This document shows, piece by piece, positions 28,262 through 37,541 of a DNA stretch of 64,000 nt. The stretch's first letter is position 1. The number at the start of each line of letters is the position of its first letter. The DNA is from Lentzea aerocolonigenes (GTDB taxonomy: Bacteria; Actinomycetota; Actinomycetes; Mycobacteriales; Pseudonocardiaceae): positions 410,937 to 474,936 of the forward strand of contig NZ_BBOJ01000005.1 of the NCBI RefSeq assembly GCF_000974445.1. The letters run 5' to 3'. Under the pieces are notes generated by a model. It saw only the letters and a list, made by a program, of their open reading frames with translations. It did not search any database and was not told where the DNA came from. The translations under genes were made by a program, and so were the position numbers.

Positions 28262-28834
28262 TCAGGCGTTCTCGCCGGGCTGCCAGAGCACGTCACCGTC
28301 CGGGTTCGCCACGCGGGCCAGGATGAACAGCAGGTCGGACAGCCTGTTCAGGTACTTCGCCGTGAGCACGTTCGTCTGCTCCGGCTCCGCCTCGATGAGC
28401 GCCCACGCACGCCGTTCCGCGCGCCGTGCGATCGTGCGCGCCTGGTGCAGCAGGGCCGCGCCGGGCGTGCCGCCGTTGAGGATGAACGAGTCGAGCTTCC
28501 CGAGCCGCTCGTTGAACGTGTCGCAGTACCCCTCCAGGCGGTCCACGTACGCCTGGGTCACGCGCAGCGGCGGGTACTTGGGGTCCGGCACGATCGGCGT
28601 GCAGAGGTCCGCTCCGACGTCGAACAGGTCGTTCTGCACCTTGCGCACGACCTCGTGGACGTCCTCGGCGAGTTGTCCCAGCGCGAGGGCCACGCCCAGC
28701 GACGCGTTGGTCTCGTCGACGTCCGCGTACGCCTCGATGCGAGGGTCGGTCTTGGGAACGCGGGAGAAGTCGCCGAGTCCGGTCGTGCCGTCGTCGCCGA
28801 CCCGCGTGTAGATCTTGGTGAGATGCACCGCCAT
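28262..28834 (-). CDS. pduO: Cob(I)alamin adenosyltransferase, PduO type
   Basis: 190 residues. It converts cob(I)alamin to adenosylcobalamin, the cofactor for the mutase encoded at 30545. PduO signatures: KIYTRVGDDGTTGLGDF at the N-terminus (ATP binding), YADVDETNASLG, and RTIARRAERRA. The orthologue Rv1314c has the same place in M. tuberculosis. The ATG lies 6 bases from a TACAGT box on the same strand, so it is likely leaderless. It is divergent from murA with only 34 bases between start codons. Confidence 0.92.
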   Translation of the reverse strand: MAVHLTKIYTRVGDDGTTGLGDFSRVPKTDPRIEAYADVDETNASLGVALALGQLAEDVHEVVRKVQNDLFDVGADLCTPIVPDPKYPPLRVTQAYVDRLEGYCDTFNERLGKLDSFILNGGTPGAALLHQARTIARRAERRAWALIEAEPEQTNVLTAKYLNRLSDLLFILARVANPDGDVLWQPGENA

Positions 28835-28840
28835 ACCGGC

Positions 28841-28862
28841 ACTGTAGGGCCGTACGTAGGAT
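28841..28862. promoter_or_regulatory. Back-to-back leaderless promoters of pduO and murA
   Basis: TACAGT (minus strand, 28841-28846) is 6 bases from the pduO ATG, and TAGGAT (plus strand, 28857-28862) is 6 bases from the murA GTG. Both genes lack ribosome sites. Each -35 region must lie inside the other gene's leader. Confidence 0.5.
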
Positions 28863-28868
28863 TGCCGC

Positions 28869-30134
28869 GTGAGCGAGCATTTCCGGGTACACGGCGGCGC
28901 GCGTCTGGTCGGCGAAGTTGATGTCGTCGGCGCCAAGAACAGCGTCCTGAAGCTGATGGCGGCGGCTCTCCTGGCCGAGGGCACCACAACCATCACCAAC
29001 TGCCCGGACATCCTCGACGTGCCGCTGATGGGCGACGCGCTGCGGAGCCTCGGGTGCGAGGTCGAGCTCGACGGTGACGTGGCGAGGATCACCACTCCCA
29101 AGGAGCTCAGCTACCACGCCGACTCCGAGGCCATGGGCAAGCTGCGCGCCAGCATCTGCGTGCTGGGGCCGCTGGTCGGCCGGTGCAAGCGCGCGGTCGT
29201 GGCGTTGCCGGGTGGTGACGCGATCGGGTCGCGGCCGCTCGACATGCACCAGAGCGGCCTGGAGAAGCTCGGCGCCAAGACCTGGATCGAGCACGGCTGC
29301 ATCGTCGCCGAGGCAGAGGGCCTGCACGGCACGCAGATCTGGCTCGACTTCCCCAGCATGGGTGCGACCGAGAACATCCTGATGGCGGCCGTGCTGGCCA
29401 ACGGCACGACGGTCATCGACAACGCCGCGCGCGAGCCGGAGATCGTCGACCTCTGCCTGATGCTCACGCAGATGGGCGCGAAGGTCGAGGGCGCCGGTAC
29501 TTCCACCCTGACCGTTCACGGCGTGACCGAGCTCAAGCCGACCGAGCACCGGGTCATCGGCGACCGGATCGTCGGCGCCACCTGGGGCTTCGCCGCCGCC
29601 ATGACGCGGGGCGACGTGCGGGTGCGCGGCGTCAACCCGCACCACCTCGACCTCGTGCTGGAGAAGCTGCGCATGGCGGGCGCCGAGGTCACCGTCTACG
29701 AGGGCGAGGACGAGGGCTTCCGCGTCGTCATGGAGGGCAGGCCCAAGGCCGTCGACTTCGTGACGCTGCCGTACCCCGGGTTCGCCACGGACAACCAGCC
29801 GTTCGCGATCGCGCTGTCCACGGTCTCCGAGGGCACGTCGATGATCACCGAGAACCTGTTCGAGTCCCGGTTCCGGTTCATCGACGAGATGATCAGGCTC
29901 GGGGCCGACGCGCGCACGGACGGGCACCACGCCGTGATCCGCGGCATCGAGAAGCTGTCCAGCGCGCCGGTGTGGGCGTCGGACATCCGTGCCGGTGCGG
30001 GGCTCGTGCTCGCCGGCCTGTGCGCCGACGGGGCGACCGAGGTCTACGAGATCTTCCACATCGAGCGCGGTTACCCCGGCTTCGTGGAGAACCTCCGCAA
30101 GCTCGGCGCCGACGTGGAACGCGTGAGCTCCTAG
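28869..30134 (+). CDS. murA: UDP-GlcNAc 1-carboxyvinyltransferase, Asp117 type
   Basis: 421 residues. First committed step of peptidoglycan synthesis: enolpyruvyl transfer from PEP to UDP-GlcNAc. Lys23-Asn24 in GAKNSVLK and the [12 protein letters not shown] loop are clear. The loop residue that is Cys115 in E. coli is Asp117 here, the natural change that makes mycobacterial MurA insensitive to fosfomycin. GTG start, probably leaderless. Its TAG overlaps that of the convergent small gene in CTAG. Confidence 0.95.
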   Translation: MSEHFRVHGGARLVGEVDVVGAKNSVLKLMAAALLAEGTTTITNCPDILDVPLMGDALRSLGCEVELDGDVARITTPKELSYHADSEAMGKLRASICVLGPLVGRCKRAVVALPGGDAIGSRPLDMHQSGLEKLGAKTWIEHGCIVAEAEGLHGTQIWLDFPSMGATENILMAAVLANGTTVIDNAAREPEIVDLCLMLTQMGAKVEGAGTSTLTVHGVTELKPTEHRVIGDRIVGATWGFAAAMTRGDVRVRGVNPHHLDLVLEKLRMAGAEVTVYEGEDEGFRVVMEGRPKAVDFVTLPYPGFATDNQPFAIALSTVSEGTSMITENLFESRFRFIDEMIRLGADARTDGHHAVIRGIEKLSSAPVWASDIRAGAGLVLAGLCADGATEVYEIFHIERGYPGFVENLRKLGADVERVSS

Positions 30135-30418
30135 GTCTTCAGCACCAGCCGCGCGTTCGCGACGTCCGCCGGCCAGACCATCACCCGGTAGGGCGCGTTC
30201 CGCGAACGCGTGGCACGCACCCCGTTCGCCTTGAGCTTCTGCACGAGCACGTTCGCGGCCTCCTCCGTGGGCACGAGCGCGACCTCGCTCAGCAACCCGA
30301 AGTCCGTGCCGTCCAGATCCGGTACGGGCCGTTTGTCGTTGCCCACGAAGTACCGCAACGCCAGAGCCAGCAGGCCGATCACCCCGAACACGACCACTGT
30401 CTGGTAAATCGCCGTCAC
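30131..30418 (-). CDS. Small single-pass membrane protein
   Basis: 95 residues: one N-terminal helix (about 5-24, [20 protein letters not shown]), then a small soluble domain ([34 protein letters not shown]). The second half has the look of a signal-transducing or permutated ferredoxin-like module (DUF2007-like). Start GTG with GGAGGA directly in front. Shares a CTAG double stop with murA. Confidence 0.7.
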   Translation of the reverse strand: MTAIYQTVVVFGVIGLLALALRYFVGNDKRPVPDLDGTDFGLLSEVALVPTEEAANVLVQKLKANGVRATRSRNAPYRVMVWPADVANARLVLKT

Positions 30419-30474
30419 TCCTCCATCATGCTCTTGCGGTCACGATTCAGTGAGCAATCGCACGCGCAGCAACA

Positions 30475-30490
30475 GTTACTGGCCAGTACC
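30475..30490. promoter_or_regulatory. Shared dyad operator, meaA copy
   Basis: GTTACTGGCCAGTACC, with a perfect 12-base palindrome TACTGGCCAGTA, ends 54 bases before the meaA start. Same site family as at 42455, 48019, 56300 and 57874. Confidence 0.55.
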
Positions 30491-30544
30491 CTTCGAGGAA
30501 ATCAACACAGCGGAGAACGGCGTCGCTGTTTTTGGGAGGTTGCT

Positions 30545-32539
30545 GTGCCGTACCCAGCTGACCGCGAACGCGACCGCCCCTGGGTGATGCGCACGTACGC
30601 GGGTCACTCCTCGGCCGCGGCGTCCAACGCGCTCTACCGCCGGAACCTCGCCAAGGGGCAGACCGGCCTGTCCGTCGCGTTCGACCTGCCGACGCAGACC
30701 GGTTACGACCCCGACGACGAGCTCGCGAAGGGCGAGGTCGGCAAGGTCGGTGTGCCGATCAGCCACATCGGCGACATGCGGCAGCTCTTCGACCAGATCC
30801 CGCTCGGCGGCGCCAACACGTCGATGACGATCAACGCGACGGCCATGTGGCTGCTCGCGCTCTACGTCACCGTGGCCGAGGAGCAGGGCGCGGACCCGTC
30901 GGCGCTCGCCGGCACCACGCAGAACGACATCATCAAGGAGTACCTGTCCCGCGGCACGTACGTGTTCCCGCCGGGACCGTCGCTGCGGCTGATCACCGAC
31001 ATGGTCGCGTGGACCGTGTCGAACGTGCCGAAGTGGAACCCGATCAACATCTGCAGCTACCACCTCCAGGAGGTCGGCGCGACGCCGGCGCAGGAGGTCG
31101 CGTACGCGATGTGCACCGCGATCGCCGTCCTCGACTCGGTGCGCGACTCGGGTCAGGTGCCGCAGGAGAAGTTCGGTGACGTCGTCGCCCGCATCTCCTT
31201 CTTCGTGAACGCCGGTGTGCGGTTCATCGAGGAGATGTGCAAGATGCGCGCGTTCGCCCAGCTGTGGGACGAGATCACGCGCGAGCGCTACGGCGTGGAG
31301 AACCCGAAGCACCGCCGGTTCCGTTACGGCGTGCAGGTCAACTCGCTGGGACTGACGGAAGCACAGCCGGAGAACAACGTTCAGCGCATCGTGCTGGAAA
31401 TGCTCGCGGTGTCGTTGTCCCGCAACGCCCGTGCGCGCGCGATCCAGCTGCCGGCGTGGAACGAGGCGCTCGGCCTGCCACGCCCGTGGGACCAGCAGTG
31501 GGCGTTGCGCATGCAGCAGGTCCTCGCGTACGAGACGGATCTTCTCGAGTACGACGACATCTTCGACGGCTCGCCGGTCATCGAGGCGAAGGTCAACGAG
31601 ATCCTCGCCGGTGCGCGCGAGGAGATCGACCGGGTGCAGGCGATGGGCGGTGCCGTCGCGGCCGTCGAGTCCGGCTACATGAAGTCGCAGCTGGTTTCCT
31701 CGCTCGCCGACCGGCGCCGTCGCGTCGAGTCCGGTGAGGAGATCGTGGTCGGTGTCAACAAGTTCGACACGACCGAGCCGTCGCCGTTGCAGGCGGAGGG
31801 CGCGAACGCGATCGAGACCATCGACCCGATCGTCGAGATGCACGCGGTCGAGGCGATCCAGCAGTGGCGCGCCAACCGCGACAACGCCGCTGTGGCCGAG
31901 GCTCTGGACGCGCTGCGCGAGGCCGCGAAGACCGACCAGAACCTCGTCGAGGTGACGCTGGCGTGTGCGCGCGCAGGCGTGACGACCGGTGAGTGGTCGC
32001 AGGCGTTGCGTGAGACGTTCGGCGAATACCGTGCGCCGACGGGTGTTTCCGGCGCTTCGGCGTCGGGCGAGGCCGGTTCGGAGATCGCGCGCGTGCGCGA
32101 CCGGGTCCGCGCGACCGGCGAGGAGATCGGCGAGCGGCTGCGCATGCTGGTCGGCAAGCCGGGGCTCGACGGTCACTCCAACGGCGCCGAGCAGGTCGCC
32201 GTGCGTGCTCGCGACGTCGGTTTCGAGGTCGTCTACCAGGGCATTCGCCTCACACCGTCGCAGATCGTGGCCGCGGCCGTGCAGGAGGACGTGCACGTCG
32301 TGGGCCTGTCGATCCTGTCCGGATCGCACCTGGAGGTCGTGCCGGCGGTGGTCGACGGACTGCGGGCGGCCGGTGCCGGGGACATCCCGGTGATCGTCGG
32401 CGGCATCATCCCGCCGGACGACGCGGCGAAGCTGCGCGACCGGGGCGTGGCGCGGGTCTTCACGCCGAAGGACTACGAGCTGACCGAGATCATGGACGAG
32501 ATCGTCACCGTGATCCGTGAGGTGCGTTCTCTGCCGTAG
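30545..32539 (+). CDS. meaA: Ethylmalonyl-CoA mutase (MeaA/Ecm), adenosylcobalamin-dependent
   Basis: 664 residues, single chain. It isomerises (2R)-ethylmalonyl-CoA to methylsuccinyl-CoA. Residues about 1-515 are the TIM-barrel mutase domain, starting PWVMRTYAGHSSAAASNA and with AFDLPTQTGYDPD and GTTQNDIIKEYLSRGTY; these match Ecm rather than methylmalonyl-CoA mutase or Icm. The C-terminal B12 domain has the base-off DxHxxG motif (Asp542, His544, Gly547 in GLDGHSNG). The GTG has GGGAGG at ideal spacing. Helpers pduO and meaB are in the same window. Confidence 0.9.
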   Translation: MPYPADRERDRPWVMRTYAGHSSAAASNALYRRNLAKGQTGLSVAFDLPTQTGYDPDDELAKGEVGKVGVPISHIGDMRQLFDQIPLGGANTSMTINATAMWLLALYVTVAEEQGADPSALAGTTQNDIIKEYLSRGTYVFPPGPSLRLITDMVAWTVSNVPKWNPINICSYHLQEVGATPAQEVAYAMCTAIAVLDSVRDSGQVPQEKFGDVVARISFFVNAGVRFIEEMCKMRAFAQLWDEITRERYGVENPKHRRFRYGVQVNSLGLTEAQPENNVQRIVLEMLAVSLSRNARARAIQLPAWNEALGLPRPWDQQWALRMQQVLAYETDLLEYDDIFDGSPVIEAKVNEILAGAREEIDRVQAMGGAVAAVESGYMKSQLVSSLADRRRRVESGEEIVVGVNKFDTTEPSPLQAEGANAIETIDPIVEMHAVEAIQQWRANRDNAAVAEALDALREAAKTDQNLVEVTLACARAGVTTGEWSQALRETFGEYRAPTGVSGASASGEAGSEIARVRDRVRATGEEIGERLRMLVGKPGLDGHSNGAEQVAVRARDVGFEVVYQGIRLTPSQIVAAAVQEDVHVVGLSILSGSHLEVVPAVVDGLRAAGAGDIPVIVGGIIPPDDAAKLRDRGVARVFTPKDYELTEIMDEIVTVIREVRSLP

Positions 32540-32544
32540 AAGCC

Positions 32545-32550
32545 TAGATT
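32545..32550 (+). promoter_or_regulatory. -10 box of leaderless enoyl-CoA hydratase gene
   Basis: TAGATT sits 6 bases before the ATG at 32557 and 5 bases after the meaA stop, suggesting that the hydratase has its own leaderless transcript despite the short gap. Confidence 0.4.
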
Positions 32551-32556
32551 CACGGC

Positions 32557-33315
32557 ATGGTCGACGTTGCGCGTGAGGGTTCGGTAGTTCGGATCACGAT
32601 GAACCGTGCGGCGAAGCGCAATGCGTTGTCCGCCGAGCACCTGACGGAGTTGCTGGAGGCGTTCCGCGAGGCGGGCACCTCGGACGCGGCGGGCATCGTG
32701 CTCGCCGCCGAGGGGCCGGTTTTCAGCGCGGGCCACGACTTCGCGGACGTGCACGCACGTGACAGGGAAGGCGTGCGGCTGCTGCTGGAGCTGTGCACGA
32801 TGCTGATGAAGACCATCCAGTCCGTGCCGCAGGTCGTGATCGCGCGGGTTCAGGGGCTGGCGACGGCGGCCGGGTGCCAGCTGGTGGCGTCGTGCGACCT
32901 CGCGGTGGCGTCGCTGGACGCGGGGTTCGCGCTGCCCGGCGGGAAGGCCGGGTGGTTCTGCCACACGCCCGCGGTGCCGGTGGCGCGGTCGATCGGGCGC
33001 AAGCGGTTGATGGAGATGGCGCTCACGGGCGACGTCGTGGACGCGGCGACGGCGGTGGAGTGGGGCCTGATCAACAAGGCCGTGCCCGCCGACGAGCTGG
33101 ACGCCGAGGTCGACGCGTTGCTGGCGCGGGCGACGCGGGGCAGCCGGGCGTCCAAGGCAGCGGGCAAGCTGGCCGTCTACGCGCAGCTGGACCGGCCAGA
33201 GGCCGACGCGTACGAGATCGCGCTGGCCGTCATGGCCGAGACTTCGCAGTCCCCGTCAGCCAAAGAGGGGCGGGCGTCGTTCCTGGAGAAGCGGCCGCCC
33301 GTGTGGCCCGACTAG
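32557..33315 (+). CDS. Enoyl-CoA hydratase/isomerase family protein
   Basis: 252 residues of the crotonase fold. Oxyanion-hole segments: GPVFSAGHDFADV and VQGLATAAGCQLVASCDLAVA; then FALPGGKAGWFCHTPAVPV. The two glutamates of classical hydratases are not at their usual positions (ATAAGCQLV instead of an Ala-Gly-Gly-Glu block), resembling the ECHDC3-like group, so crotonase activity is not certain. It follows meaA by 17 bases, suggesting a role in the same CoA-thioester route. The 3' end overlaps the convergent regulator gene. Confidence 0.8.
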   Translation: MVDVAREGSVVRITMNRAAKRNALSAEHLTELLEAFREAGTSDAAGIVLAAEGPVFSAGHDFADVHARDREGVRLLLELCTMLMKTIQSVPQVVIARVQGLATAAGCQLVASCDLAVASLDAGFALPGGKAGWFCHTPAVPVARSIGRKRLMEMALTGDVVDAATAVEWGLINKAVPADELDAEVDALLARATRGSRASKAAGKLAVYAQLDRPEADAYEIALAVMAETSQSPSAKEGRASFLEKRPPVWPD

Positions 33316-34084
33316 TCGCGAGGAGCTTCAGCGCGTCCGCGTTCGGGCCGGGCTCGGCCTGGTAGATCACCAGGAACTGACCGGGCGCTTCCCGCACGTC
33401 GAACGAGTGGTAGTCGAGCTTGAGCGGGCCGACCGCGGGATGCACGAACTCCTTGGCGTCCTGGGTCTTCCCGCGCACCTCGTGCTGTTCCCAGAGCTCC
33501 TTGAACACCGGGTGCTGGTTGAGCTCGGCCACCATCTGCTTGAGGCGTTGCGACTTCGGGTCCGCGGTTCCCCTCAGGTGCGCGACGGTGCTCTGCGCGA
33601 CCCAGTGCCAGCGCGGGTAGAAGCTCGTCGCGACCGGGTCGAGGAACGTCATCCTGGCGGCGTTGTCGGCAGGCGTGAACGGCTCGTACAGGGCTTCTGC
33701 CAGCGCGTTCGTGGCGAGGATGTCGAGCAGGGAGTTCATCACGAACGCCGGCATGTCGTGCATGCCGCTGATGAGCCGCAGCAGCTCCGGGCTGACTTTG
33801 TCAGGCGCGTGACCTTCCTCCGCGACCACTCCCGCCAGCCGGTGCAGGTGGGCTCGCGCGTCGGAGTCGAGCCGGAGCGCCCGGCTGAGGGCGTCGAGGA
33901 CCTGCGCCGACGGGTTGGTCTCGCGGCCCTGTTCGAGGCGGGCGTAGTAGTCGGCGCTCACGCCGGCCAGGACCGCGACCTCTTCCCTGCGCAGGCCCTT
34001 GACCTTGCGCTGGGTGTGGCTGGGCAGGCCCGCGTCCTGGGGGTTGACGCGGGCGCGGTGGGCTTTCAGGAACTCGCCGAGCAC
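33230..34084 (-). CDS. XRE-family regulator with MmyB-like ligand domain
   Basis: 284 residues from the GTG at 34084. N-terminal helix-turn-helix: VKGLRREEVAVLAGVSADYYARLEQG. The C-terminal two thirds are the MmyB-like domain (MPAFVMNSLLDILATNALA, FLDPVATSFYPRWHW), thought to bind a small aromatic or fatty ligand. Regulators of this kind typically repress a divergent oxidoreductase; here an SDR gene is divergent. TAACCT lies 7 bases before the start (leaderless type). Its 3' end overlaps the convergent hydratase by 86 bases, which is unusual. Confidence 0.85.
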   Translation of the reverse strand: MLGEFLKAHRARVNPQDAGLPSHTQRKVKGLRREEVAVLAGVSADYYARLEQGRETNPSAQVLDALSRALRLDSDARAHLHRLAGVVAEEGHAPDKVSPELLRLISGMHDMPAFVMNSLLDILATNALAEALYEPFTPADNAARMTFLDPVATSFYPRWHWVAQSTVAHLRGTADPKSQRLKQMVAELNQHPVFKELWEQHEVRGKTQDAKEFVHPAVGPLKLDYHSFDVREAPGQFLVIYQAEPGPNADALKLLATSRATRAAASPGTTPAPLWLTGTAKSRP

Positions 34085-34121
34085 GTCTTCGAGGTTATTC
34101 GTCCGTTCAGCACTTTGCCCG

Positions 34122-34148
34122 GGTGTGGCACACCTAGGCAGAAGGTGT
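34122..34148. promoter_or_regulatory. Candidate operator between XRE regulator and SDR
   Basis: Two nested dyads: GGTGTGGCACACC (34122-34134) and ACACCT-N7-AGGTGT (34130-34148) in a 100-base divergent gap. A likely binding site for the XRE/MmyB regulator. Confidence 0.45.
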
Positions 34149-34186
34149 CCTGGTTGGCGGTGGTTCTCCTGTCGATCGTTGTGGCC

Positions 34187-34885
34187 ATGAGCAAAGTTGT
34201 GTTGATCAGTGGAGCTTCCAGCGGTATCGGTGAGGCGACGGCACGTGTGCTGGCCGCGGCCGGACACCAGGTGTTCCTCGGGGCGCGCCGGGAGGACCGG
34301 CTGGCGGCGCTGGCGGACGAGATCGGCGGTGCGTACGCGCCGTTGGACGTGACCTCTCGTGAATCCTTCCAGTCCTTTGTGGACGCTGCGGTCGAGCGGT
34401 ACGGACGTGTCGACGTGCTGGTGAACAACGCGGGCGTGATGCCGTTGTCCCTCATGAGTTCTCTGAAGCTCGACGAGTGGGACCGCATGGTGGACGTGAA
34501 CATCAAGGGCGTGCTGAACGGCATCGGCGCGGTGCTGCCCAGGTTCACCGACGGCGGGCACGTCGTGAACGTCGCGTCGATCGCCGCGCACATGGTCATG
34601 CCCACGGCGGCTGTCTACTGCGCGACGAAGTACGCCGTGTGGGCGTTGTCCGAGGGGTTGCGGCAGGAGAGCGAGAACCTGCGCGTCACCGTGATCTCGC
34701 CCGGTGTCACGGAGTCAGAGCTCGCGGACACCATCACCGAGGAGTTCTCGGCGTCGATGATGGAGGACTTCCGCAAGGTCGCGATCCCCGCGTCGGCGAT
34801 CGGTGACGCCATCGCGTACGCGATCTCGCAGCCCGAATCCGTCGACGTCAACGAGATCGTGGTGCGGCCGACCGCGCAACGTTAG
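34187..34885 (+). CDS. Short-chain dehydrogenase/reductase
   Basis: 232 residues. Rossmann motif GASSGIGE at 10-17, NNAG motif in VLVNNAGVMP, catalytic Ser in VNVASIAAH, and the YCATK catalytic pair. Classical NADP-type SDR close to NAD(P)-dependent alcohol dehydrogenases. Substrate unknown. Divergent from the XRE/MmyB regulator, which probably controls it. Its stop overlaps the convergent membrane-protein stop in TTAG. Confidence 0.88.
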   Translation: MSKVVLISGASSGIGEATARVLAAAGHQVFLGARREDRLAALADEIGGAYAPLDVTSRESFQSFVDAAVERYGRVDVLVNNAGVMPLSLMSSLKLDEWDRMVDVNIKGVLNGIGAVLPRFTDGGHVVNVASIAAHMVMPTAAVYCATKYAVWALSEGLRQESENLRVTVISPGVTESELADTITEEFSASMMEDFRKVAIPASAIGDAIAYAISQPESVDVNEIVVRPTAQR

Positions 34886-35289
34886 GCGCCGGTCGTCGAG
34901 CCCGGCCTGAGGATCATCAGCACGGTCACCGTCGCCCACAACAGGTTGAAGACGCCCGTGTACACGGCCAGGTGCTTGACGTCCTTGGTCCTCAACGCCT
35001 TCTCCTGACCGGGGATGACCTTGAGGGCCAGCACGAACGCGGCGGCGGTGGTGAGCGCGATCGAGATGATCACCCACGGGTGACCGGTCACGCCCATCAC
35101 GCCGGCCGTCGCGAACCCGAAGACCGGCACGGAGACGCCGACCAGGGCGTAGACGCGGCAGATCCGGTGCAGGAGCTCGGGGTTGCCGTCGTTCGTGACG
35201 GCTTTCGGGAACGCGCTGGCGGCCACCGTCACCGGGCCGACGGCGATGATGGCGGCGAGGACGTGCAGCGACAGGAAGAGCTTGCTCAC
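34882..35289 (-). CDS. Four-helix membrane protein
   Basis: 135 residues: hydrophobic segments at about 5-27, 42-63, 70-90 and 112-131, with a short polar loop GQEKALRTKDVKHL. It resembles DUF2269/CopD-like small integral proteins. GTG start 7 bases after TACCGT on the minus strand, so leaderless. Divergent from the AraC regulator. Confidence 0.75.
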   Translation of the reverse strand: MSKLFLSLHVLAAIIAVGPVTVAASAFPKAVTNDGNPELLHRICRVYALVGVSVPVFGFATAGVMGVTGHPWVIISIALTTAAAFVLALKVIPGQEKALRTKDVKHLAVYTGVFNLLWATVTVLMILRPGSTTGA

Positions 35290-35376
35290 GATCAAGACGG
35301 TAGGAGTGCTCGCGCCGACGGAGAACTGGCTGGAATGCCATGTTCCAACGGATTCTCGCCAGCTACGGTGGTGGAC

Positions 35377-36294
35377 GTGCACGAGGTGGCAGTGGTGGTG
35401 ATGGACAGCGTTGTCCCGTTCGACTTCGCGACGCCTGTCGACGCGTTCAACTGGACCGGCCGGTACCGGGTGCGCGTCTGCGGTCCGAAGAGGACGGTCG
35501 ACGCGGGCGCGTTCGAGCTGAAAGTGCCGCACGGCCTGGGTTTGCTGGCCGAGGTGGACACGATCGTGCTGCCCGGCCACGACCCGGCCCTGGTGGTTCC
35601 CGGGCCGTTGGTCGAGGCGCTCCGGCAGGCCGCCGCTCGGGGAACGCGGATCGCGTCGATCTGCTCGGGCGCGTTCGTGTTCGCGGCCACCGGGTTGCTG
35701 GACGGGTTGCGGGTGACCACGCACTGGCGTGCGGCCGAGGAGCTGGCGGCGCGGTTCCCCGCCCTGGAGGTCGACCCGGACGTGCTCTACGTCGACAACG
35801 GCCAGTTCCTCACGTCCGCGGGTGCCGCGGCGGGCCTCGACCTGTGCCTGCACATGATTCGGCGTGATCACGGGTCCGCGGTGGCGGCCGATGCGGCACG
35901 GTACGCCGTGATGCCCCTCGAGAGAGAAGGCGGACAGGCGCAGTTCATCGTCACACCGCCCGTTGCGCCGCAAGGTTCTCAGCTCGAACCCCTGCTGCGG
36001 TGGATGGAGACCAACGCCGTGCGCGACCTGACGCTGGACGACCTGGCGAAGCACGCGGGCATGAGCACGCGGACGTTGAACCGGCGGTTCCGCGAGCAGA
36101 CCGGCACGACCCCGTTGCAGTGGCTGCACCGGGCGCGGGTCCGTCAGGCCCAGCACCTGCTGGAGACGACGAGGGATCCGGTCGAGCTGATCGCGAGCCG
36201 GGTGGGCTTCGGCTCGGCCACGGCGTTCCGCGACAGGTTCAAGCGGATCGCCGGCACCTCACCGCACGCCTACCGGGCGGCGTTCCAGGGCTAG
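35377..36294 (+). CDS. GlxA-type transcriptional regulator (DJ-1/PfpI-like plus AraC)
   Basis: 305 residues. N-terminal DJ-1/PfpI-like amidotransferase domain (about 1-185): VVVMDSVVPFDFATPVDAF, and the nucleophile-elbow-like RIASICSGAFVFAATGLLDG with Cys. C-terminal AraC domain (about 205-305) with two helix-turn-helix units: LTLDDLAKHAGMSTRTLNRRF and VELIASRVGFGSATAFRDRF. Typical of activators of amino-acid or quaternary-amine catabolism; target unknown. The GTG lies 7 bases after TACGGT. CTAG double stop with the nudix gene. Confidence 0.88.
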   Translation: MHEVAVVVMDSVVPFDFATPVDAFNWTGRYRVRVCGPKRTVDAGAFELKVPHGLGLLAEVDTIVLPGHDPALVVPGPLVEALRQAAARGTRIASICSGAFVFAATGLLDGLRVTTHWRAAEELAARFPALEVDPDVLYVDNGQFLTSAGAAAGLDLCLHMIRRDHGSAVAADAARYAVMPLEREGGQAQFIVTPPVAPQGSQLEPLLRWMETNAVRDLTLDDLAKHAGMSTRTLNRRFREQTGTTPLQWLHRARVRQAQHLLETTRDPVELIASRVGFGSATAFRDRFKRIAGTSPHAYRAAFQG

Positions 36295-36827
36295 GGCTGG
36301 GAGTGCTCGTGCAGGAGCAGGAGCGTGTAGGCGGCGATCGACTGGGCGTCGGTGATCTCGCCCTTCGAGATCATCGTCTCGAAGTCGGCGCGGGGGAACC
36401 AGGCCGAGCGCATGTCCTGCTCCTCGTGTTCCCGCTCGTGGAAGCCCTCGGTGAGCTGGGTGGCGAGGAACACGCGCCCGCGCTGCGACGACATGCCCGG
36501 CGCGACGTCGAGCACACCGAGCTCGATCATCTTACCGGCCCGCAGCCCCGTCTCCTCGCGGAGCTCGCGCGTGGCCAGCTCCAGCGGGTCGGCGTCGGCG
36601 CGGTCGGGCGCGGTGCCCTGGGGAAACTCCCAGCGCCGCAACCCGAGCGGGTAGCGGAACTGCTCGACGAGCCGCACGCGCTCGCCGTCGAGCGGGATGA
36701 CCAGCGCGAAGTCGGGCTTGTCGACCACGCCGTAAATGCCGCTCGAACCGTCCGCGCGCCGGATCTCGTCCTCGCGGACGGTCATCCACGGGTTTGCGTA
36801 CACCTGACGGGTGCCGAGGCTTTCCAC
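36291..36827 (-). CDS. NUDIX hydrolase, ADP-ribose pyrophosphatase type
   Basis: 178 residues. The nudix box ends in ELATRELREETGLRAG (REx2EExGL), with a slightly expanded spacing after WEFPQGT. The N-terminal strand region (YANPWMTVREDEIRR) and C-terminal SEGFHEREHEEQDM-like acidic part are as in ADP-ribose/ADP-sugar pyrophosphatases. GTG start 7 bases from a TACGGT box. Divergent from nucS. Confidence 0.88.
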   Translation of the reverse strand: MESLGTRQVYANPWMTVREDEIRRADGSSGIYGVVDKPDFALVIPLDGERVRLVEQFRYPLGLRRWEFPQGTAPDRADADPLELATRELREETGLRAGKMIELGVLDVAPGMSSQRGRVFLATQLTEGFHEREHEEQDMRSAWFPRADFETMISKGEITDAQSIAAYTLLLLHEHSQP

Positions 36828-36881
36828 GGCACGGACCGTACCTAACGTCCGGATTCTGGACACACCCCGTAGCCTGTCGCG

Positions 36882-37541
36882 GTGCGTCTCGTCATCGCTC
36901 GCTGCCAGGTCGACTACGTAGGACGACTCACCGCCCATCTGCCCATGGCTCAGCGCCTGCTGCTGATCAAGGCCGACGGCTCGGTGTCGATCCACTCCGA
37001 CGACCGCGCGTACAAGCCGTTGAACTGGATGAGCCCGCCCTGCTGGCTGATCGAGGACCCGGACATCTGGACCGTGCAGAACAAGGCGGGGGAGAAGCTG
37101 ATCATCACCCTCGAAGAGGTGCTGCACGACTCCAAGCACGAGCTCGGCCCGGAGCCCGGCCTGCAGAAGGACGGCGTGGAAGCCGACCTGCAGAAGCTCC
37201 TCGCCGAACACGTCACGACCCTGGGCGACGGCTGGACGCTGGTGCGCCGCGAGTTCCCGACCGCCATCGGCCCGGTGGATCTGATGTGCCGCGACGCCGC
37301 CGGCGGGTCCGTCGCGGTGGAGATCAAGCGCCGCGGCGAGATCGACGGCGTGGAGCAGCTGACCCGGTACCTCGAACTGCTGAACCGGGACCCGTTGCTG
37401 GCGCCGGTGCAGGGCGTGTTCGCGGCGCAGCAGATCAAGCCGCAGGCGCGGACGCTGGCCGAGGACCGCGGGATCCGGTGCGTGGTGCTGGACTACGACG
37501 CGTTGCGCGGGATCGAGCCGGACGAGTTCCGGCTGTTCTGA
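36882..37541 (+). CDS. nucS: Mismatch-specific endonuclease NucS/EndoMS
   Basis: 219 residues. It cuts both strands at mismatches and replaces MutS/MutL in most actinobacteria. N-terminal beta domain: [21 protein letters not shown]-terminal RecB-like nuclease core: GPVDLMCRD, then [24 protein letters not shown] (catalytic D and E-x-K). The orthologue Rv1321 is in the same chromosomal order. GTG start 6 bases after TAGCCT, so leaderless. Confidence 0.95.
   Translation: MRLVIARCQVDYVGRLTAHLPMAQRLLLIKADGSVSIHSDDRAYKPLNWMSPPCWLIEDPDIWTVQNKAGEKLIITLEEVLHDSKHELGPEPGLQKDGVEADLQKLLAEHVTTLGDGWTLVRREFPTAIGPVDLMCRDAAGGSVAVEIKRRGEIDGVEQLTRYLELLNRDPLLAPVQGVFAAQQIKPQARTLAEDRGIRCVVLDYDALRGIEPDEFRLF

Noticed and set aside
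28293-30059. Minus-strand frame of 588 codons opposite murA and reading into pduO in another frame
   Set aside because: murA and pduO are both certain; the long frame has no start signal and no recognisable domain.
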